From positions 1-39,334 of the forward strand of contig UQNB01000007.1 in NCBI GenBank assembly GCA_900542235.1: a stretch of 39,334 nt of DNA, in the 5' to 3' direction. Position numbers and translations under genes: made by a program. Each line of letters opens with the position of its first letter. The first letter of the stretch is position 1. Source of the stretch: an uncultured Collinsella sp. (GTDB taxonomy: Bacteria; Actinomycetota; Coriobacteriia; Coriobacteriales; Coriobacteriaceae). A model generated the notes under the pieces. That model had not been told where the DNA came from, ran no database searches, and saw only the letters and a program-made list of their open reading frames with translations. Shown piece by piece: positions 34,132-39,334 of this stretch.

Positions 34132-35157
34132 ATGGCAGTAAAGGTTGCTATTAACGGCTTCGGTCGCATCGGTCGTCTGGCTTTCCGTCAGATGTTCGGT
34201 CATGAGGGCTCCGAGATTGTCGCTATCAACGACCTCACCTCTCCCGATATGCTCGCTTACCTGCTGAAGTACGACTCCACGCAGGGCAACTACGCTCGCG
34301 ATCACGAGGTCGTTGCTGGCGAGGATTCCATCACCGTTGACGGCAAGGAGATCAAGATCTACAAGGAGGCCGACGCCAACAACCTGCCTTGGGGCGACCT
34401 CGACGTCGACGTCGTTCTCGAGTGCACCGGCTTCTACACCAGCAAGGCTAAGGCTCAGGCCCACATCAACGCTGGCGCCAAGAAGGTCGTCATCTCCGCT
34501 CCGGCCGGCAGCGATCTGCCCACCATCGTGTACAACGTCAACCACGAGACGCTGACCGCTGAGGACAACATCATCTCCGCTGCTTCCTGCACCACCAACT
34601 GCCTCGCCCCGATGGCCAAGGGTCTGAACGACTTCGCTCCCATCGTGTCCGGCATCATGACCACCATTCACGCCTGGACCGGCGACCAGATGCCGCTCGA
34701 CGGCCCGCAGCGCAAGGGCAACAAGCGTCGTAGCCGCGCCTGCGCCGTCAACATCGTCCCCAACACCACCGGTGCTGCCAAGGCTATCGGCCTGGTTCTC
34801 CCCGAGCTCAACGGTAAGCTCATCGGTGCCGCCCAGCGCGTCCCGACGCCGACCGGCTCCATCACCAACCTCTACGCTGTCGTTGACAAGAAGGTCACCG
34901 TCGACGAGGTCAACGCCGCTATGAAGGCCTACGCTTCCACCATCTCCGAGACCTTCGGTTACAACGAGGACGACATCGTCTCCACCGACATCATCGGCGA
35001 GACCCACGGCTCCATCTTCGACGCCACTCAGACCATGTGCTCTGACCTCGGCAACGGCCAGACCCTCGTTCAGGTCACCTCTTGGTACGACAACGAGAAC
35101 TCTTACACCTCTCAGATGGTCCGCACCATCAAGTACTTCGAGAAGTTCGTTGCTTAA
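34132..35157 (+). CDS. gap: glyceraldehyde-3-phosphate dehydrogenase, type I
   Basis: The 341-aa enzyme oxidises glyceraldehyde-3-P to 1,3-bisphosphoglycerate. It has the NAD-binding INGFGRIGRLAFR at 7-19 and AINDL at 31-35, where Asp favours NAD over NADP. The active-site Cys153 lies in SAASCTTNCLAP; the NTTGAAKA phosphate segment and the C-terminal WYDNENSYTSQMV are also present. Codon use is extremely biased to C-ending codons, as expected for high expression. ATG at 34132 follows AAGGAG by 5 nt; an upstream reading through an A-rich stretch is unsupported. A strong terminator separates it from pgk. Confidence 0.97.
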   Translation: MAVKVAINGFGRIGRLAFRQMFGHEGSEIVAINDLTSPDMLAYLLKYDSTQGNYARDHEVVAGEDSITVDGKEIKIYKEADANNLPWGDLDVDVVLECTGFYTSKAKAQAHINAGAKKVVISAPAGSDLPTIVYNVNHETLTAEDNIISAASCTTNCLAPMAKGLNDFAPIVSGIMTTIHAWTGDQMPLDGPQRKGNKRRSRACAVNIVPNTTGAAKAIGLVLPELNGKLIGAAQRVPTPTGSITNLYAVVDKKVTVDEVNAAMKAYASTISETFGYNEDDIVSTDIIGETHGSIFDATQTMCSDLGNGQTLVQVTSWYDNENSYTSQMVRTIKYFEKFVA

Positions 35158-35194
35158 TTTAGCTTTTAGCGAATAGCTCGTTGAGCGTCTAAAG

Positions 35195-35241
35195 AAGGGC
35201 GCGGCCTTATAGGGCTTACACCCTAGGGTCGCGCCCTTTTT
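35195..35241 (+). terminator. terminator after gap
   Basis: GGGCGCGGCC...TAGGG pairs with CCCTAGGGTCGCGCCC (about 35197-35236), with a small internal loop, and is followed by TTTTT. It would end most gap transcripts, allowing gap to be expressed above pgk, or be partly read through. Confidence 0.88.
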
Positions 35242-35297
35242 ATAGGAAATCGTCTGCCGTAATGGGAGGCAGACACGTACGAAAGGTAGAAGCAAAC

Positions 35298-36488
35298 ATG
35301 GCCTTTACCAAGAAGACCGTCCGCGACATCGATGTCGACGGCAAGCGCGTTCTCGTCCGCGTTGACTTCAACGTGCCTATCAAGGATGGCGTCGTTGGCG
35401 ACACCACCCGCATCAAGGCTGCCCTGCCCACCATCAACTACCTCGTTGAGCACAACGCTCGCGTCATCCTCATGAGCCACCTCGGCCGTCCCGAGGGCAC
35501 CGGCTTCCAGCCTGAGCTCTCCCTTGAGCCTGTCGCCAAGAAGCTCGCTGAGCTCTCTGGTCTCGATGTTGCCTTTGTCGCCGACACCTACGGCGAGAAG
35601 GCTGCTGAGGCTGTCGCCGCCGTCGAGCCGGGCAAGGTCCTCGTTCTCGAGAACGTCCGTTTCGACAAGCGTGAGAAGAAGAACGATCCCGAGATCGCCA
35701 AGAAGCTCGCTTCCTATGGTGACGTCTTCGTTCTCGATGCCTTCGGCACCGCTCACCGCGCCCAGGGTTCCGTCGTGGGCCCCGCCGCTTACCTGCCTGC
35801 CGTCGCCGGCTTCCTGCTCGAGAAGGAGGTCGACACGCTGACCGGCATCTTCGCCGAGCCCGAGCGCCCCTTCGTCGCTATCGTCGGCGGTTCCAAGGTT
35901 TCTTCCAAGATCGGCGTTCTCGATCACCTCATCGACTCCGCTGACACCCTGATCATCGGTGGCGGCATGGCCTACACCTTCTTCCTGGCTCAGGGCCTGA
36001 CCGTCGGTCAGTCCCTCAAGGAAGAGGACTGGGTCGAGCGCGCCGGCGAGATGCTCAAGAAGGCCGAGGAAAAGGGCGTCAAGATCCTGCTCCCCATCGA
36101 CAACCGCGTTGCCGATCACTTTGGCGAGGACGCTGTCCCCGAGGTTGTCGCTTCCGACGCTATCCCCGACGATCGTGAGGGCATGGACATCGGCCCCAAG
36201 ACCGAGGAGCTCTACGCCGAGGCCGTCAAGGGCGCCAAGACCGTGTTCTGGAACGGCCCCATGGGCGTCTTCGAGTTCGACAACTTCGCTCACGGCACCC
36301 AGGCTATCGCCGAGGCCGTCGCCGAGGCCGACTGCACCTCGATCATCGGCGGTGGTGACTCTGTCGCGGCTGTCAACAAGTTCAACCTGGCCGACAAGAT
36401 GAGCTGGATCTCCACCGGTGGTGGCGCTTCCATGGAGCTCGTCGAGGGTAAGGCCCTGCCCGGAGTGGAGGCGCTTCTCGATGCCTAA
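35298..36488 (+). CDS. pgk: phosphoglycerate kinase
   Basis: The 396-aa kinase makes ATP from 1,3-bisphosphoglycerate. Recognised segments are KRVLVRVDFNVPI near the N-terminus, MSHLGRPEG, VLVLENVRF, DAFGTAHRAQGS, VGGSKVSSKI, WNGPMGVFEF and IIGGGDSVAAV...ISTGGGASMELVEG at the end, covering substrate and nucleotide sites. ATG at 35298 has GAAAGG at 35281-35286, a longer than usual spacing; an ORF extension upstream is not supported. No good separate promoter was seen between the gap terminator and this start, so it may rely on read-through. It overlaps tpiA by 8 nt. Confidence 0.97.
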   Translation: MAFTKKTVRDIDVDGKRVLVRVDFNVPIKDGVVGDTTRIKAALPTINYLVEHNARVILMSHLGRPEGTGFQPELSLEPVAKKLAELSGLDVAFVADTYGEKAAEAVAAVEPGKVLVLENVRFDKREKKNDPEIAKKLASYGDVFVLDAFGTAHRAQGSVVGPAAYLPAVAGFLLEKEVDTLTGIFAEPERPFVAIVGGSKVSSKIGVLDHLIDSADTLIIGGGMAYTFFLAQGLTVGQSLKEEDWVERAGEMLKKAEEKGVKILLPIDNRVADHFGEDAVPEVVASDAIPDDREGMDIGPKTEELYAEAVKGAKTVFWNGPMGVFEFDNFAHGTQAIAEAVAEADCTSIIGGGDSVAAVNKFNLADKMSWISTGGGASMELVEGKALPGVEALLDA

Positions 36489-37248
36489 TCGCACCCTTCT
36501 TATCGCTGGTAACTGGAAGATGAACAACGACGTCGCCGAGGCCGCCAAGCTCGCCGACGAGCTGGCTCAGGCTCTGCCCGAGGTTCCGGCTGGCGTCGAG
36601 GTGCTCGTCTGCCCTCCGACCATTGACATCACCACGGTTCATGACCGCATTCAGGCTGCCCCCATCGCCCTCGGTGCACAGAACGTGTACTGGGAGGCCA
36701 AGGGTGCCTTCACCGGTGAGTCCTCTTGCGACATGCTCAAGTCCGCTGGCTGCACCTACTGCATCATCGGTCACTCCGAGCGTCGCGACTACTTCCACGA
36801 GACCGACGAGGACCAGAACAAGAAGGCCAAGGCCCTCGTTGCCGCCGGTCTTGTTCCCGTCTTCTGCTGCGGCGAGTCCCTCGAGGTCCGCGAGGCTGGC
36901 ACCTATGTCGAGCACGTCGTGAACCAGGTCAAGGCTGGCCTTGCTGGTCTTGAGATCACCTGCCCCAAGCAGGTCGTCGTCGCCTACGAGCCCATCTGGG
37001 CTATCGGCACCGGCAAGACCGCTACCGCCGAGGACGCTCAGGAGGTCTGCGGCGCTATCCGTGAGACCCTCAAGGAGATGTTCGGCGAGGAGCTCGCTAA
37101 CGGCATCCGCGTTCTCTACGGCGGTTCCGCTAAGCCCGGCAACATTGCCGAGCTCGTCGCCAAGCCCGACGTTGACGGCGCCCTCGTGGGCGGCGCTTCG
37201 CTCAAGGCTGCCGACTTCGCCTCTATGGTCGTCAAGGCAGGCGAGTAG
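36481..37248 (+). CDS. tpiA: triosephosphate isomerase
   Basis: The 255-aa TIM-barrel enzyme interconverts dihydroxyacetone-P and glyceraldehyde-3-P. It shows the catalytic Lys in IAGNWKMNN at about 8-16, the His in IGHSERRDYF, the catalytic Glu in AYEPIWAIGTGKTAT, which opens the flexible loop 6, and the phosphate-binding LYGGSAKPGN and GALVGGASL. ATG at 36481 lies inside the end of pgk (8-nt overlap), with GGAGTGGAGG about 10 nt upstream. It is 5 nt before gpmI, forming a tight pgk-tpiA-gpmI unit. Confidence 0.97.
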   Translation: MPNRTLLIAGNWKMNNDVAEAAKLADELAQALPEVPAGVEVLVCPPTIDITTVHDRIQAAPIALGAQNVYWEAKGAFTGESSCDMLKSAGCTYCIIGHSERRDYFHETDEDQNKKAKALVAAGLVPVFCCGESLEVREAGTYVEHVVNQVKAGLAGLEITCPKQVVVAYEPIWAIGTGKTATAEDAQEVCGAIRETLKEMFGEELANGIRVLYGGSAKPGNIAELVAKPDVDGALVGGASLKAADFASMVVKAGE

Positions 37249-37253
37249 GACAT

Positions 37254-38807
37254 ATGGCACAGCGTCATCTTCCTGCACTCCTGATCATCATGGATGGCTG
37301 CGGCCTTGCTCCGGCTGATGGCGAGAACGCCGTCGCCGCTGCCAAGACGCCCTTCCTTGATAGCCTGTACGAGAAGTATCCTCACACCACGCTCGGTGCT
37401 TCGGGCGAGGACGTGGGCCTTCCCGACGGTCAGATGGGCAACTCCGAGGTGGGTCACCTCAACATCGGTGCCGGTCGCATCGTGTTCCAGGAGCTTTCGC
37501 GCATCAACAACGCCATCAAGGACGGCTCCATCGCCAAGAACGAGGTCTTCGTCAAGGCTATGGACGACGTCAAGGCCGAAGGCAAGACCCTGCACCTCAT
37601 GGGCCTTATGAGCCCTGGCGGTGTTCATTCTCACATGAACCACGTCGAGGCTCTGGTCAAGATGGCTGCCCAGCATGGCGTCAAGACCGTTCGCGTCCAC
37701 GCCTTCATGGATGGCCGCGACGTCGACCCGCAGTCCGGTGCCGGCTACATGAGCGAGTTCTGCGCCTTCCTGGCTAAGATCTCCGAGGAGACCGGTTGCG
37801 ACGCTCGCGTTGCCACCGTTTCGGGCCGCTATTGGGCTATGGACCGCGACAACCGCTGGGAGCGCATCCAGCGTGCCTACGACGTCATGGTCAACGCGTC
37901 CGATGCCGATACCGACCCCGTTGCCGGTATCAAGGCCTACTACGAGAAGGATCCGCGCGGCGACGAGTTCGTCGAGCCCTTCGCTGCCCACAACGAGGGC
38001 ATTCACGAGGGCGACGCGGCCATCTTCTTCAACTTCCGTCCCGACCGCGCTCGTCAGATGACTCGCGTGTTCACGGACAAGGAGTTCGACGGCTTTGAGC
38101 GCGAGCAGATTAAGCTCTCGCACTTTGTGACGATGACCGAGTATGATCCGACGTTTGACGTCGAGGTCGCCTTCCCCAAGACGTTCCCCGAGAACGTCCT
38201 GGCCGACGTTATCGCCGCCAATGGCCTGAAGCAGCTGCACACCGCCGAGACCGAGAAGTACGCCCACGTGACGTTCTTCCTCAACGGCGGCATCGAGGAG
38301 CCCAAGGAGGGCGAGGAGCGCGTGCTCGTCGCTTCCCCCAAGGTCGCTACCTACGATCTGCAGCCCGAGATGAGCGCTCCCGAGGTTACCGAGAAGCTTG
38401 TCGCCGCTATCAACGAGGATCGCGCTGATTTCTACATCGTGAACTTCGCGAACTGCGACATGGTTGGTCACACCGGTGTATTCGACGCCGCCGTTAAGGC
38501 CGTCGAGGCTGTTGACGATGCTCTGTCCAAGGTTGTCCCGGCGATTCTCGCCAAGGGCGGCTTTGCGCTGATCACCGCCGACCACGGTAACGCCGACCAC
38601 ATGTTTGACGTCGCTTCCGATGGTTCCAAGCATCCGTTCACGGCTCACACTACCAACCGCGTGCCGTTCATCATCGTTGATGATAAGGCCAAGCTCACCG
38701 GTATCGAGGACGGCCGTCTCTCCGATATCGCTCCGACCATGCTCACCATGGCTGGTCTTGAGCCTTCCGCCGAGATGACGGGTCGCGTGCTCGCCACCGA
38801 GGCCTAA
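37254..38807 (+). CDS. gpmI: 2,3-bisphosphoglycerate-independent phosphoglycerate mutase
   Basis: The 517-aa metalloenzyme of the alkaline-phosphatase superfamily converts 3- to 2-phosphoglycerate with two Mn ions. The N-terminal metal Asp14 is in IIMDGCG, the phosphorylated Ser64 in QMGNSEVGHLNIGAGR, HAFMDGRDVDP and GRYWAMDRDNRWER bind substrate, FFNFRPDRARQ follows, and TADHGNADHMFD supplies the second metal site. ATG at 37254 follows the tpiA stop by 5 nt with AGGA as a weak site, consistent with coupling. It ends in TAA TAG, two stops in tandem, ahead of a terminator. Confidence 0.97.
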   Translation: MAQRHLPALLIIMDGCGLAPADGENAVAAAKTPFLDSLYEKYPHTTLGASGEDVGLPDGQMGNSEVGHLNIGAGRIVFQELSRINNAIKDGSIAKNEVFVKAMDDVKAEGKTLHLMGLMSPGGVHSHMNHVEALVKMAAQHGVKTVRVHAFMDGRDVDPQSGAGYMSEFCAFLAKISEETGCDARVATVSGRYWAMDRDNRWERIQRAYDVMVNASDADTDPVAGIKAYYEKDPRGDEFVEPFAAHNEGIHEGDAAIFFNFRPDRARQMTRVFTDKEFDGFEREQIKLSHFVTMTEYDPTFDVEVAFPKTFPENVLADVIAANGLKQLHTAETEKYAHVTFFLNGGIEEPKEGEERVLVASPKVATYDLQPEMSAPEVTEKLVAAINEDRADFYIVNFANCDMVGHTGVFDAAVKAVEAVDDALSKVVPAILAKGGFALITADHGNADHMFDVASDGSKHPFTAHTTNRVPFIIVDDKAKLTGIEDGRLSDIAPTMLTMAGLEPSAEMTGRVLATEA

Positions 38808-38832
38808 TAGAAAACAAATACCGTTTTCTAGT

Positions 38833-38867
38833 AAGGGGGTTGTCCACAACCGGACGACCCCTTTTTT
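38833..38867 (+). terminator. terminator after the glycolytic operon
   Basis: AAGGGGGTTGTCC (38833-38845) pairs with GGACGACCCCTT (38852-38863), with one bulged G and one G-U pair. It is followed by TTTTTTGG. It ends the pgk-tpiA-gpmI transcript. Confidence 0.9.
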
Positions 38868-38926
38868 GGTATTTCTGCCATTTCTACCTCGTCCCTAAAT
38901 GGCGGATGGGGGAGTGTTGGAGGTTG

Positions 38927-38935
38927 TGGTACAGT
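38927..38935 (+). promoter_or_regulatory. extended -10 promoter of secG
   Basis: TGGTACAGT has a TG-N extension followed by TACAGT, an extended -10 element that can work without a -35. It lies 37 nt before the secG start and after the gpmI terminator, where a promoter is expected. Confidence 0.42.
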
Positions 38936-38971
38936 ACTGGAGTTTAAATTGTTCTATTAAGGAGCTTATCT

Positions 38972-39226
38972 ATGGGTCCGTTCCAGATTCTTCTGTTTGT
39001 CGTTTGGGCTATCTCTGCCGTGGCGCTGACGATTCTCGTCCTGATGCACTCCGGTAAGGGTACCGGCGTTTCGGATATGATCGCTAGCTCGCTGTATAAC
39101 TCCAGCTCTGCCACGGGCGTCATGGAGCAGAACCTCGATCGCCTGACGGTAATTATGGCCGTCGTTTTTGCTGTGTGTGTCGTTCTGTGCATGTTCTTCT
39201 TCCCGCAGGGCATCGTCGGCTACTAA
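38972..39226 (+). CDS. secG: preprotein translocase subunit SecG
   Basis: The 84-aa protein has two membrane segments, at about residues 3-22 (FQILLFVVWAISAVALTILVL) and 55-75. They are separated by the conserved cytoplasmic loop MHSGKGTGVSDMIASSLYNSSSATG, the SecG hallmark (GKGxGxS). SecG assists SecYE in protein export. The length is normal for actinobacteria. ATG at 38972 follows AAGGAG by 7 nt. It has its own promoter and terminator, and its position after the glycolytic genes is the conserved actinobacterial order. Confidence 0.95.
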   Translation: MGPFQILLFVVWAISAVALTILVLMHSGKGTGVSDMIASSLYNSSSATGVMEQNLDRLTVIMAVVFAVCVVLCMFFFPQGIVGY

Positions 39227-39248
39227 GCATCGGCGTATATACGTTTGT

Positions 39249-39278
39249 AAAGGGTCCCGCATGTGCGGGGCCCTTTTT
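39249..39278 (+). terminator. terminator after secG
   Basis: AAAGGGTCCCGC (39249-39260) pairs with GCGGGGCCCTTT (39265-39276), loop ATGT, and runs into TTTTT. The stem is nearly perfect (one G-U). Confidence 0.92.
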
Positions 39279-39295
39279 GTTCAAGACTTTAGTCT

Positions 39296-39316
39296 GCTGG
39301 CCGCGCAGCGGCCAGC
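39296..39316. other. perfect hairpin at the window edge
   Basis: GCTGGCCGC (39296-39304) and GCGGCCAGC (39308-39316) form a perfect 9-bp stem with a GCA loop. Only TTTG follows, so it is not a clear terminator. It may belong to an RNA gene or leader continuing beyond 39334; the window is too short to tell. Confidence 0.4.
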
Positions 39317-39334
39317 TTTGAACCACCCGCTACG

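Noticed and set aside
39279..39334. A tRNA or tmRNA end on the minus strand at the window edge (GGTTCAAAGC on the complement)
   Set aside because: Only about 55 nt are visible; the neighbouring stem does not fit a tRNA arm order, so no RNA gene is called.

Overview
The window comes from a high-GC Gram-positive bacterium of the Coriobacteriia, most likely Collinsella or a close relative. This rests on the 16S rRNA 3' end, the strong GC-ending codon bias, and the actinobacterial order uvrC ... rapZ-whiA-gap-pgk-tpiA ... secG. The genus call is recognition from memory, not a database search.

Layout. Positions 1-4061 hold the 3' end of an rRNA operon (16S partial, a tRNA-free spacer, 23S, 5S, terminator). 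Positions 4187-7694 (+) hold coaE, a short lytic transglycosylase and uvrB. Positions 7760-13915 (-) hold two flavoproteins, an Mrp-type Fe-S carrier/P-loop protein and an LtaS-like membrane sulfatase. Positions 14109-21254 (+) hold uvrA, a YbaK-type tRNA deacylase, the lipid II flippase murJ and uvrC, so all three UvrABC genes lie within 16 kb. Positions 21255-32069 (+) hold a nine-gene operon with its own operator-like leader and a closing terminator. Its genes encode a Tat/lipoprotein solute-binding protein, a permease, a permease-ATPase fusion, a second ATPase, an acetylesterase, a paralogous esterase lacking the nucleophilic Ser, a lyase of the DHDPS/NanA family, a ROK kinase and NanE. 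Positions 32082-39226 (+) hold rapZ, whiA, gap, pgk, tpiA, gpmI and secG.

How it fits together. NanE marks the central operon as a route for sialic acid or N-acetylmannosamine use: uptake, de-O-acetylation, aldol cleavage to ManNAc and pyruvate, phosphorylation, and epimerisation to GlcNAc-6-P. The operon sits inside an otherwise conserved actinobacterial block (uvrC-rapZ-yvcK-whiA-gap-pgk-tpi-secG). In this window yvcK is missing from its usual place between rapZ and whiA. The downstream glycolytic genes would burn the products, and RapZ belongs to a family linked to amino-sugar control in other bacteria.

The points most worth a second look are the tandem esterase/pseudo-esterase pair, the permease-ATPase fusion with its degenerate C-terminal cysteine motif, a lyase lacking some classical NanA substrate residues, a 108-nt palindrome beginning at the lyase stop codon, hairpins in nearly every gap of the operon, a promoter-embedded perfect palindrome before the operon, a poly-C insertion in the Rossmann motif of a flavoprotein, and an altered cysteine pattern in UvrC.
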